A DNA stretch of 64,000 nucleotides from Roseibium porphyridii. Lineage in GTDB: Bacteria > Pseudomonadota > Alphaproteobacteria > Rhizobiales > Stappiaceae. Shown in pieces: positions 9,628-22,600 of the stretch (the first letter of the stretch is position 1; each line of letters opens with the position of its first letter). The notes beneath the pieces were generated by a model. The model was given only the letters and a program-made list of their open reading frames with translations. It was not told where the DNA came from and did no database searches. Where the stretch lies: assembly GCF_026191725.2 (NCBI RefSeq), contig NZ_CP120863.1, positions 2,708,001-2,772,000 on the forward strand. Direction: 5' to 3'. The position numbers were made by a program, and so were the translations under genes.

Positions 9628-10687
9628 AACAGGATTCTGAACTTTGACATAGCATCAACTTGGCGATGTCAAAGTAACTTGAGTTTTGTCTGCGAAAGCG
9701 TCGGCGCTCTGGATGACAAACGCATTCTTGCTGTTTGCTGCCGAGATGAACACTGCGACCTGCGATGCTATTTTGTCGCGATCAGTTCAAAAGTCCTTAC
9801 TGTGCTGCCGATAGGTGATCAGGGCGTTTGCGTCTGTCTTCCGTTCTCTGGTCACTTGGAAGAGCTTCCGGCATTGAGTTCAAGTGCGCTTGACAACATC
9901 TTCAAACCGACTGGCTTCCCTTAGCGTCCCGACTTGGATCTACCAGTGCTTCTTGGCGAGGTGGGTGGGTAACAGAGCTCAACCTCCAGTTTCTAGCCGG
10001 CTCAATAGCCAATCCTTTTCCAATGCAAATAGCGAGACAGGAGAAAGCGATTTCTCCGAGGAGCTCAAGAGTGAAGATGTCTAAAAATATCAATTAAAAC
10101 AGGGCTTTAATTTCGTTTTTGAAGTCGCCGGACGGAGGGCGGCTAAGTTTCCCGCAAGATCCTAATTTAAAAGACCGGAAAGAACGCTTTGCATTGAGAA
10201 AAAGCATCAATCTAGCAAAGGACAAACGCGCCTCAGGGTTGTGAATGATGTCAGGCTCCAACGGTTCTTGTTTCCAGTAATTTTTCAAACTTGATGAAAA
10301 TGATTACGTATTAACCATGTGAACATTTTCTCGTTTTTCTCAATTGTAAAGAATATCTGCCAATTATTTCCGAATACATTATATTTTTTTCTTAATTAGT
10401 ATTCAAATACGCAAATTTCTTGATATCTTTTATAGTATAATAATTTAGACTAAACTATTGCGATTGTAGTCGGTTGCATTTTCTTTTCCCGATTTGACGC
10501 ATTAAGGAATTCCGGCAGTTCTACCTTCCTTCATCTATAGGTTGCGTTGCGATTTACGTTGCGGACATTCGCCTCAGTGACGGCGTTTACCTTTAATAAA
10601 GTTAATAAAACTTTGGGTTTTATATAGGGTGAAAAAACTGTAAACATTCCTCAGTGGGTTTTATGAAAAAGTACCGAGTGTTTCGCT
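9628..10687. other. 1.06 kb gene-poor spacer between tRNA-Leu and the giant adhesin
   Basis: No reading frame here has a recognisable protein or a good ribosome site. The first ~450 bp has mixed composition; from about 10290 the sequence becomes strongly A+T rich with long T and A runs, which fits an extended promoter/regulatory region for the adhesin gene. I could not fit a cyclic-di-GMP riboswitch core or a well-spaced sigma-70 promoter. A single TTAACCAT half-site lies near 10312 and a TTAA-N5-TTAA pair at 10593-10605, neither with canonical CtrA spacing. Confidence 0.6.
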
Positions 10688-10695
10688 ATGAATGA
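10663..10695 (+). other. possible 10-codon leader ORF overlapping the adhesin start
   Basis: ATG at 10663 opens a ten-codon frame (MKKYRVFRYE) whose TGA at 10693-10695 lies just inside the adhesin gene, which starts at 10688 in another frame. The adhesin start itself has only a weak purine stretch upstream, so translational coupling is conceivable. It may equally be chance. Confidence 0.25.
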
Positions 10696-13600
10696 ATTTG
10701 TTCGGATTGCACAGCTCTCTAATGACGCGACTTCAGGAGGAGACGGTGGAGGAGGAAACCCCTCTGATCCCCTTGTTCTTTCCCGGCCATCGGCACAGCA
10801 AAGTGTCGTTTCGCTTCGACAGTCAGGGCAACTTGTTGACTTCCGGCAAATCCTGAACGAGGACATCTCGTTCATCCGAATCGGTGACGACCTCCAGATG
10901 ATTTTCGCCGATGGTGGAATGATCATCGTGCAGGGCTTCTTCGACGGAGACGGCGCGTCTCAGGTCGGTATCGTCTTCGATGGCGAAACGATTTCCATTG
11001 ACGATTTTGTAACGGCTGCGAACCCACAGACTGCCGACGAGATCCAGACTGCTGCCGGCGAAACCAGCAATCTGGCAACTGCACTCGGTGGACCGCAGGG
11101 CTCGGGACAGAATTTCGAAGACACTCAGATCGGTGCTCTGGGCGACGGTCTTGGTTTCGGTGACCTGCTTGACGGCGGCGGCCCGGGTGGCGACGGCGGC
11201 CCTGACAACGAATTCATCGACGGAGAAGTGGACACGGTTCCGGAAATCGGTACGCCCGATGTGGGGGATTTGGCCGAGGCTGATCTCTTTGAAGGCGACA
11301 CGCCACTTTCGTTCACGGGAAGCCTGGATCTCGATTTTGGCGACAATGCCGGAACAGACCTCAGCTTGGAATTTGACCTCTCCAATTTGCCGACGGATGT
11401 CACCTCCGATGGCTCACCGCTGACCTTCACCATCACCGACAATGCCGAGGGTGATGGCGGACAAACCCTGACAGCCACGAAGACGGGCACCACCGAAGTC
11501 GTTTTCACGGTGACCCTCGACATCATCACGCTGCCGAACGGCAATGCCGGTGGCAACTACATTTTTGAGCTTTTTGGCAATCTGGATCACGTTGCGGTCG
11601 GAGAAGACAATGTGCTTCCATTGACCTTCGGCTTTATCGCGACAGACGGAGACAATTTCTCTCCTGACAGCGCGACATCCGAGTTTACTGTCAACATCAC
11701 CGACGATGTTCTGGCAATTGGTGATGCCGACGCAACATCCGTTGACGAAGAAGGCCTGGCCGACGGCAACGTCGATAGCGGCTATGATGGCGACCTTCCC
11801 GGCGCGGCGCTCACGTCGACAGGCGATCTCGCCATTGATTGGGGTGCTGATGATGCCAACCCGACCGATGGCGGCGGTCTTGGCGACCGGTCTGTTGTCT
11901 TTGATGCAAGCCAGCCCGGACTAACCGGTCTGACATCCAATGGTCTGGCGGTCACGGTCGCAATCCTGACCGACGGAACGCTGGTTGGATACACGGGTGC
12001 CACAGAACCGACGGCCACTTCCGACGCCGGTGTTGTGTTCTTTGCAACACTGTCCGATGCCGACAGCGGCAGCTATGTCTTTACTGTTGTCGACAATCTT
12101 GACCACCCGGCAGCCGATACCGAAGACGATATCGTTCTGGAATTCGCATATACCGCGACGGATGGCGACGGCGATACAGCTTCCTCAACCTTCCAGGTGA
12201 CGGTGGACGACGATGCACCGGTTATAGGTGAACCTTCACTTGTTGATTTCGAAGTGGTTTCAAAATCAGTTTATGAATCCGGTGAGGTGAATCTTAGCAT
12301 CCCAGCAACCGGAACCTCCGGAACAATTACATCAACAATAGAGATTGCAGAAGGTGGAACCATTCGGGATGTGAATGTCTCGATGGATATTCAGCACACC
12401 TTTATGGCTGACCTCGATATCACATTGATTGCACCGGACGGGACCCGGATTGGGTTGATTTTCGATCAAGGTGGCGGTGCAAACCCTAATGGCGAAATCA
12501 CGTTTGATGATGAAGCTGTTCAGAGCTTCTCAGAGGCCACAGAGCCTTTTGTGGGCGTGTGGAGGCCGACAGCAGATACGCTTTCCGGTCTCGACGGGCT
12601 CGATCAGGCCGGCACATGGACGCTTGAAATTGTCGATGATCAAGCCGAAGACACGGGAAATCTTCGCTCTTGGTCACTCGACATTGAAGCGCAGGCACCC
12701 GCTCAGGTAAATGCGATCGTTGATGAAGACGATCTTTCAAATGTCACAGGTGACCTGGTCGACGGGAATGCGGATGATCAGGCAGGTGACGCAGATACCG
12801 CAACCGACGGAACACTGGACACAGACACGGACGCGACAACCGTCTTTGGTGATCTGGCGATCTCCTGGGGCGCGGACAGTGGCAACAGCGTTGAAAACGG
12901 TGGCGCGTCAGCCGGGAATGGCGACCGCGCAATTACCTTTTCTGCCGATACGATCACAACGCTTGAGGCCGCAGGGCTGACCTCTGACGGCGAAGAAATC
13001 ACCTATAGCCTGAATGATCCGGAAAACGATCTCCTGACCGCGACAGCTGGTGACCGTATCGTTTTCACCGTTGAACTGTTCGATACGGACAGCGGCTCTT
13101 TCAAATTCGACCTTCAGGACGCACTGGATCATCCTGAAGGGTTTGATGAAAACGATCTTGTCCTGGAATTCGGCTTTGTCGCGACTGACAGCGACGGCGA
13201 CACAACATTATCGTCTTTCACTGTCGGCGTGGATGATGACATTGCCGTTGTTGGCGACGCAACGCTTTACGATTTCGACGGCAGCGCAGTTGAGACATTT
13301 GAGTCCGGCGACGTTGGTCTTCGCATCCCCGCAACCGGAACTTCCGGGACAATAACCTCGACGATCGAGATTGTGGACGGTGGAACCATCCGGGACCTGA
13401 ATGTCTCGATGGATATTCAGCACACCTTTATGGCTGATCTTGACATCACTTTGATTGCGCCGGATGGGACCCGGATCACCTTGATTATAGATGAAGGTGG
13501 CGGAGGAAACCCGAACGGCGTTATTACCTTTGATGATGAAGCGGCACAGAGTTTCAGCAATGCCACAGTGCCATTTGTCGGAGTTTGGAGGCCGACGGAA

Positions 13601-16600
13601 GATGCACTTTCCGGTCTGGACGGCCTCGATCAGGCCGGTACCTGGACACTTGAAATTGTTGATGCAGCAACCCAAGATTCGGGTGAACTACGCTCCTGGA
13701 GCCTGAACATAGATGCAGATGCATCGACACAGGTAAATGCGGTTGTTGATGAAGACGACCTTGCCGTCGGCAACAACAACGACGCAACCGGAGACGACGC
13801 CCCCCAGACAAATACAGACCTTGATGGCGACGGTGATGCCACAACTGTCTATGGAGATCTGGAAATCTCCTGGGGTGCGGATGATGGCAACAGGGATGAA
13901 GATGGTGGGTCTTCAACGGGTGCGGGCGACAGAGCTGTTACATTTGCAGCGGATGCGATCGCTGCTCTGACAAGCCGCGGACTGACCTCCCACGGCGAAG
14001 AAATTACCTACAGCCTCAACAGCACTGCGGATATTTTGACGGCGACGGCCGGCGGGCGCGATGTATTCACCGTTGAACTTTTTGATAGGGATAGCGGCTC
14101 GTTCAAGTTTGAACTGCAAGACGCGCTCGATCATCCTGAAGGACAGGATGAGAATGGCCTTGTCCTGACGTTCAAATATGACGTCACAGACGGTGACGGT
14201 GACGTCACGCCGTCCACATTCGCCGTTGGTGTTGATGACGATGTTCTCGTTTTCGATGGCAGTGTTGCAACAACGCAGGTGGACGAAGAAGGCCTTACAG
14301 GCGGTAATCCGGGTGAGTCCTATCCGGGCAATCCGGGTGACTTCGAGGGTGAAGAAACCGTATCGAGCGCTGATCTGAATATCTCCTGGGGTGCTGACGA
14401 CGGTGACGGCGACGCGGTCACTGACGAGAAGACCGGAGACCTCTTCGTTCAGGATACACCTGGCGGTTTGGGCGATCGGTCCGTGGTCTTCACAACGGAC
14501 AGCTCTGGTGCACCCGGCGTGACTGCAACCCGCGGCACGACGCCTCTTGATGGCGGACTGACTTCAGAAGGAAATGAAGTTAAGTTTGTCCTGAATGATG
14601 GCGGCACAATCCTGCTGGCCTATACGGGTGCTAATGCGACATTTGCTGCTCTGAACGGCGCCGCGGCATCCCCGGATAGCGCAGTTGTCTTCCGCGTCAG
14701 CCTGACGGACGAGGGCACAGGCGCTTATAGCTTTGAACTGCTGGGCACACTGGATCATGACCTTGGTGGTGCGGACAGCAAAGAAGACAACATTCGTCTT
14801 GAGTTCGATTTCACGGCTCTGGACAGTGATAGTGACGCGATTACCAGTACCTTCCGTGTCATCGTTGATGACGATGCACCGGAGTTTACCGGAGCTATCG
14901 CGACAACGCAGGTGGACGAAGAGGGCCTTGCAGGTGGTAATCCTGGCGAGTCCTACCCTGATAATCCTGGAGACTTTGATGGTGTGCCGACTGATTCCGG
15001 CACGAGCCTGAACATCTCCTGGGGTGCCGACAGTGCCGACGACGACGCGGTCACTGACGAACTGACCGGCAATCTTTATGTCCAGGACACGCCTGGTGCG
15101 GACGGCGACCGCTCGGTGATTTTCTCGACAGATGGTACCGGCGCACCGGATGTCACCGCGACACGTGGCACATCACCGCTTGACGGTGGCCTGACGTCCG
15201 ATGGCAACGACGTGAAATTTGTCCTGAATGCCGACGGTACGATCCTGCTTGCCTACACGGGCGCAGACACCACGTTTGCTGCTTTGAATGGCGATGCCAT
15301 CACCCCGGCCGACGCGGTCGTCTTTCGTGTCAGCCTGACGGACGAAGGTGCGGGTGCTTACAGTTTTGAGTTGTTCGACACCTTGGACCATGACCTTGGT
15401 GGTGCCGACAGCAAGGAAGACAACATTCGCCTGGAATTCGGCTTTACCGCTCAAGACGGCGATGGCGATATCATTTCCAGTACTTTCCGTGTCATCGTTG
15501 ATGACGATGCACCGGAGTTTACCGGAGATATCGCGACAACGCAGGTGGACGAAGAGGGCCTTGCAGGCGGTAATCCTGGCGAGTCCTACCCAGATAATCC
15601 GGGAGACTTTGATGGCGTGCCGACTGATTCCGGCACGAGCCTGAACATCTCCTGGGGTGCCGACAGTGCCGACGACGACGCGGTCACTGACGAACTGACC
15701 GGCAATCTTTATGTCCAGGACACGCCTGGTGCGGACGGCGACCGCTCGGTGATTTTCTCGACAGATGGTACCGGTGCACCGGATGTCACCGCGACACGTG
15801 GCACATCACCGCTTGACGGTGGCCTGACGTCCGATGGCAACGATGTGAAATTTGTCCTGAATGCCGATGGTACGATTTTGCTCGCCTATACGGGCGTAGA
15901 CGCCACTTTTGCTGCTTTGAGCGGCGATGCCACCACCCCGGCCGACGCGGTCGTCTTCCGTGTCAGCCTGACGGACGAAGGTGCGGGTGCTTACAGTTTT
16001 GAGTTGTTCGACACCTTGGACCATGACCTTGGTGGTGCCGACAGCAAGGAAGATAACATTCGCCTGGAATTCGGCTTTACCGCTCAAGACGGCGATGGCG
16101 ACATCATTTCCAGCACCTTCCGTGTCATCGTTGATGACGATGCACCAATTGAAACCGCGACAACGGTTGCAGGTACGGTTGAAGAAGAGGGACTGACGGA
16201 CGGCAATGAGGACACTGTCGATGCCGATGGCAATGATGGTGATACGGATGGTGGTACGGATGGCGAGCTTGATGTCGTTGGTCCGGCTGTTTCCGGCGAC
16301 CTCCAGTCGCTTGTCTCTGTTGGCGCGGATGATGATCCCGACATTGGTGCCGGTCTTGCCGAGTTCAGCCTGATCAGCGATGTTGCAGCGCTGCAGACTG
16401 CTCACAACCTGACCTCTGCAGGCGCTGCGGTGACCTATGCGGTCGCTGGCAATGCAACGATCGGTTACACGCTGACGGCAACAGCCGGCTCGGAATCCGT
16501 CTTCACGCTGTTGGTGAATGCGGATGGCAGCTACACGTTCACGCTGCTCGGTCAGATTGACCACGGCACCGCATCTGATCCTGCGACACCTTCTCTTGAA

Positions 16601-19600
16601 GAAACGCTGACGCTGGACTTCTCCTCAATCCTTCGGGCAGAGGACGGGGACGGCGATGTGATCGGCATTTCCGACGATCGCTTTGAGATCAACATCATCG
16701 ATGATGTTCCGGTCGAGACCTTCAGCAACGATGACAACAATGTTGTTGGTACCGTTGAAGAAGAGGCGCTGACGGACGGCAATGAAGATGCCGTTGATGC
16801 GGATGACAATGATGAAGACACGACAGGTGGCGGTGGCCGTCCAGGTGATCTGACACGGACCAGCGCAGTTGCGACCGGCGATCTTCAGTCGCTTGTGTCT
16901 GTTGGTGCGGATGCGGACCCTGATGCGGGTGCGGGTCTTGCCGAGTTCAGCATGGTTGGCGATGCGACGGCTCTTGCCACCACGCATAACCTGACCTCTG
17001 CCGGTGTTGCGGTCGAGTATGAACTGACCGGGAATGCAACAAGTGGCTACACGCTTGCGGCAACGGCAGGCACGGAATCCGTCTTCACGCTGGTTGTGCT
17101 GGCAGACGGCACTTACACCTTCACGCTTGAAGGCCAGATTGACCACGGCACAGCGTCTGATCCCGCGACGCCTGCTGATGAAGAAACGCTGACGCTGGAC
17201 TTCTCCTCGCTTCTGCGGGCCGAAGATGCGGACGGCGACACAATTGCAATCTCCGCAAGCCGCTTCCAGATCGAAATCATCGATGACGTGCCGATCGAGA
17301 CAACCGCAGCAGCTGTTGTCGGCACGGTTGAAGAAGAGGGACTGACGGACGGCAATGAAGACACTGTCGATGCCGATGGCAATGATGGTGATACGGATGG
17401 TGGCACGGATGGCGAACTTGATGTCGTTGGTCCGGCTGTTTCCGGCGACCTCCAGTCGCTTGTTTCTGTTGGCGCGGATGATGATCCCGACATTGGTGCT
17501 GATCTTGCCGAGTTCAGCCTGATCAGCGATGTTGCAGCGCTGCAGACTGCTCACAACCTGACCTCTGCAGGCGCTGCGGTGACCTATGCGGTCGCTGGCA
17601 ATGCAACGATCGGTTACACGCTGACGGCAACAGCCGGCTCGGAATCCGTCTTCACGCTGTTGGTGAATGCGGATGGCAGCTACACGTTCACGCTGCTCGG
17701 TCAGATTGACCACGGCACCGCATCTGATCCTGCGACACCTTCTCTTGAAGAAACGCTGACGCTGGACTTCTCCTCAATCCTTCGGGCAGAGGACGGGGAC
17801 GGCGATGTGATCGGCATTTCCGACGATCGCTTTGAGATCAACATCATCGATGATGTTCCGGTCGAGACCTTCAGCAACGATGACAACAATGTTGTTGGTA
17901 CCGTTGAAGAAGAGGCGCTGACGGACGGCAATGAAGATGCCGTTGATGCGGATGACAATGATGAAGACACGACAGGTGGCGGTGGCCGTCCAGGTGATCT
18001 GACACGGACCAGCGCAGTTGCGACCGGCGATCTTCAGTCGCTTGTGTCTGTTGGTGCGGATGCGGACCCTGATGCGGGTGCGGGTCTTGCCGAGTTCAGC
18101 ATGGTTGGCGATGCGACGGCTCTTGCCACCACGCATAACCTGACCTCTGCCGGTGTTGCGGTCGAGTATGAACTGACCGGGGATGCAACAAGCGGCTACA
18201 CGCTTGCGGCAACAGCAGGCACGGAATCCGTATTCACGCTGGTGGTCCTGGCAGACGGCACTTACACCTTCACGCTTGAAGGCCAGATTGACCACGGCAC
18301 AGCGTCTGATCCCGCGACGCCTGCTGATGAAGAAACGCTGACGCTGGACTTCTCCTCGCTTCTGCGGGCTGAAGACGCGGACGGCGACACAATTGCAATC
18401 TCCGCAAGCCGCTTCCAGATCGAAATCATCGATGACGTGCCGATAGCCGATGGAACGGCCGTCGAAGTTGCGGTTGATGAAGACGACATCTTTACCGCTT
18501 TCTCAGAAGGTACATCTCCCGATCTATTTGGCAATTCGTTGCCGGCGGAAGTTCTTCCGGGTGAAGCGGGGGCGGAATTCGTTGGCTTTGCCGCAACCAC
18601 GACAGGGTCGGTTGCTTCCGTCGTGTCTTTCGGAGCGGACGGTGCAGCCGCTGTCGGTGGTTTTGCACTCACAAGCGATACAATCACGACCTTGGAGAGC
18701 CTGGGCCTGACATCAGGTGGTGACACAGTCCGGTATGAAGTTTCCGGAAGTACAATTCTTGCCTATGTCGATGTTTTCGATGGCCCCAATGGCACAGGCT
18801 ATGACGATTTCGAAGACATCCCTGTTTTCACCTTCCAGCTCGATCCGGTTACCGGCGACTTCATATTCCAGCTCATTGAACAACTCGACCATGTCGATGC
18901 AAATGGTCAAAATACCAACCTACAAGGCGGAAGCGGTCCTGTTAGCGCAATTGACTTCGGCAGTGTCATTGAAGCGACTGATGGAGACGGTGACAGCATT
19001 GTTCTGACAGGCAAACTGAACATCACAGTCACCGATGATGTTCCGGAACCTGAAGCGCGCCTTGATAACACTGTGCGTGTTGATGAAACGCACGGCGATC
19101 ATAGCGACAATGTCTTTAACGAAAACAGCGGCCAGTACAATCCAAATGTCGTGGCGCTCTTTACCGGCACAAATGCTGTCGCCAATCCTGGCTCAGACAA
19201 TGACCTGCCGAACGGACCGATCTATGCGCGCGATGATGTCGTCGACTATGATCGCAATACCGGCGCCGATGATTTTGGTTCATCAAGAACGGTAACGCTG
19301 CAGATAGATGATGCTGCATCCGGACTCGAGACAACCGAAGGCGATGCGATCACCCTTTCGCTTGAAGCCGGTCTGATCGTCGGTCGGATCGACGATGGCA
19401 GCGGTGTGCTTGGCGAGGCCGTCTTTGCCATTCATATCGACGTCCGCGGGCGTGTCAGCATCGTTCAGTACCAGTCACTGAAACATCCGAACCCGGACAG
19501 CAGCGACGAACATATTGATCTTGCTGGAAAGATTTCGGCCATTGTGACGATTGAAGACGCGGACGGCGATATCGTTTCCGATACCATTTCGATCGGCGAA

Positions 19601-22600
19601 AACGTCACCTTCGACGACGATGGTCCGACTGCGTTCCGCAACGGTTCCAGCATCGGTCTGGATGAAGCGACTGAGCTTGGCGACACAATCTCGGGCCAGT
19701 TGCAGTTTGATGGTGGCGCAGATGGTGCAACTGTTACGGATGTCAGCTTCTTTGCGCGCAACAATGGCAATCTTCGAGCGCTTGATGTTGAAGAATCGGG
19801 TTCAGACCGCCGCATCGATCTGACAAGCGCCGGTGAGCCAATCACGACAACAACAGACATTGATGCCAACGGTGTCATTACCGTGACGGGAACAATCGCG
19901 AGCACTGGCGCGACAGCGTTTACGCTCATTGTCCAGCCGAACGGCAACTACGACTATGTTCAATACATCGCGTTCGATCATCCTGATCAGGGCGAGACCG
20001 GTTCTGACGATCCGATCGCGCTTCGTTTGAACTTCACTGTTACAGACGGCGATGGTGATACAGATGAGTCAAGCGCTCTTATTACCGTCCTTGATGACGA
20101 ACCAACAATCGGCACACCCGACGACGGGGCCGTTACGGAAGACACCGCCGGGAATCCATCCAACGCTTTTGTGCCGGCAAGTGTTTCGGGCAGCCTCGAC
20201 GTCGATTTCGGCGCGGACGATATCGATAGTGACGAGCCGATTGTTCTTGCATCGACCAGCTTCGAAAATGAGGCCGCGGTTGGCGGTGACTATACGAATG
20301 CGGCGACAGATGGACGGTCACTTGCACGCGACGCGGAAATTCAGATCGACAACATTTCTGGCATGCCAATTGTGGAATCGACTGCAGCCGGTTCTGGCGC
20401 AGCAGGTGATCTTGGCTTCACGGCAAGTTGGATTAATTCGCGTGGCGATTTTGGGTTGGAGAGGGACGCCGTTGGTGTATCCGACTCCACATTCTCTGAC
20501 GGCAGCCAAAGCTATCAGATTGAAGATCCTGATGGGATAATGCGTCTCACATTTGATGAGGTGGACGTTGCCGGTCAAACGGGTGTGGATGCATCGCTTT
20601 CATATAACTTGTCAGATACGAATTGGGAAACTACTGACAGCTTGAAAATCTACGTTCTCGTCGACAAGGGGTTGGCAAGCGAACAGATCGTGACGCTGAT
20701 CGACACGACGGGATCAGATATCGATGCTCTGAATATCGAAGGCAGCTGGAACCAGCTTTCTGCCGGTATTCCCGACGGGTCGACAACAGCTCAGCTGTTC
20801 GTGGAGTTCGAATCAAATGCAAACGCAGAGAATTTCTTCCTTGATGATGTGTCCTTCACGGCTTCAAACCCGGCAACAATCGGCAGGTCAGTCGCGTTCG
20901 AGGGCATTGCCGACAATGACGCCGTTCAAACCGATGCCGCACTTGATCTGACGTCGAACGGCGCAATCGTCCGGTATCTTCAAGTGTCGGATACGGAGAT
21001 TGTCGGCCTGGCCGACGATGATGGCGATGGAACCGTTGCGGTCGGCGACCGTGAGGTCTTCCGCGTCACGCTCTCTGAAAATGATGGTGCAACTGCCGGC
21101 TCAGACGGGTCTTATGTCTTCGATTTGCTCGACAATGTCGATCATGTTGGCGCGGGCCAGGGCGACGCTCTGGCAATCACCTTCGCGTTCAATGCAACAG
21201 ACAGCGACGGCGACACAACCGGCACCAGCGACTTCACCATAACCATCAATGACGACCCGGATACGCCGCTCGTCGGTACAGTTGAACCTGCGACAGTGAC
21301 TGAAGACACAACAGTTTCAGCGGGTGTTGAAACGTTTGCTCAAGACACTGCGACTGGGTCGCTGGACATTGAATGGGGTTCCGACGACTCGGACTCCGAC
21401 TCCGGCTCGAACCCAGGCGACCGGTCTGTCGCATTCGATGCCTCGCTGGACAACATGCTTGTTGCCATTAGCTCAGACGGTGATCGACTCACCTATACTC
21501 TATCCTCGGACGGCACCATTCTAACGGCTACTGCCGGTGTCGGTCCAACAGCACGTACAGTGTTCACGATTACACTGTCAGACAACAATAACGGCGAATA
21601 CGCGGTCACGCTTGACGACAATCTGGATCATTGGGCGGCGCGTGGGAATGATGCTTCGTTCGATCTTTCCTTTGATTTCACGGCAACGGATGGCGACGGG
21701 GATACCAGTGCTGGGATCTTGACCGTTACGTTTGAAGACGATGCTGATGGTCCTTCGATTGGTGCAACAGAAGCTGGCGTTGTTGATGAGGACGGCCTTG
21801 CAGACGGCAACAACGACAGCCAGACAGGCGATGCGGTCGATGTCGATGGTGACGGCGACGGCGATGAGACCACTTTCACAGGCGATCTTGCGATTTCCTG
21901 GGGCGCAGACGATGGAGACAATGCAGCAGATGTGGGAGGTGTTCAGGACACGCCCACGTCTCAACCTCCGTCTTCTCCTTCAGATTTCGGCAACCGGTCT
22001 GTGCAGTTCGATCCCGCGATTACAGCGCCTGCGAACCTGAAGTCAGATGGTGAGGATGTCAGCTACAGTCTGAACCCGGCCGGCACGGTTCTGACAGCAA
22101 GCGCTGGCGGGCGGACCGTGTTCACGGTTGCACTGTCCGATGACGGTTCTGGCTCTTATTCGTTCACGCTTCTGGACAATCTGGACCATACGACTGGTGC
22201 CGATGAGAACGACATTGACCTGACATTCGACTTCGTGGCCACTGATGGCGATGGCGACACCGCAACGTCCAGCTTCATAGTGACCGTAGACGACGACACG
22301 CCGATCATTCCGAGCCACGATCCGAACAACTTCCGGATAATAAGTGATGATGACACCGTCAAAGACGCGAATGGCGATCCAATCGGGAATGATGGCGGTG
22401 TTGAAGACAGCGGTGAGTTCCACCAGACTGGCAAGACTGTTCCGCACACGTTTGGTGCTGATGGCGGCGAAATTGTTTGGAACGCATCAACCAGCATTGT
22501 TCGCAGTGACGTGCCGAACAATGGCGTCGATGCGACCAGTGGGATCACGTTTGAGGTTGTCGACAGCGTGGGTACAAGTCTGCTTCTGATCAAACAAGAT

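Noticed and set aside
9598..10084. Short frames after the tRNA-Leu gene
   Set aside because: One begins inside the tRNA itself; none has a ribosome site or a recognisable protein pattern.
10420..10441. Sigma-70 promoter with TTGATA and TATAAT upstream of the adhesin
   Set aside because: The two hexamers are only 10 bp apart, far from the required 16-18 bp.
9542..10687. tRNA-Leu as an integration site for a genomic island
   Set aside because: I found no integrase and no second copy of the tRNA 3' end near the right boundary of the adhesion locus.
10290..10687. Cyclic-di-GMP riboswitch upstream of the adhesin
   Set aside because: The A+T-rich leader does not show the conserved GEMM core or paired helices.
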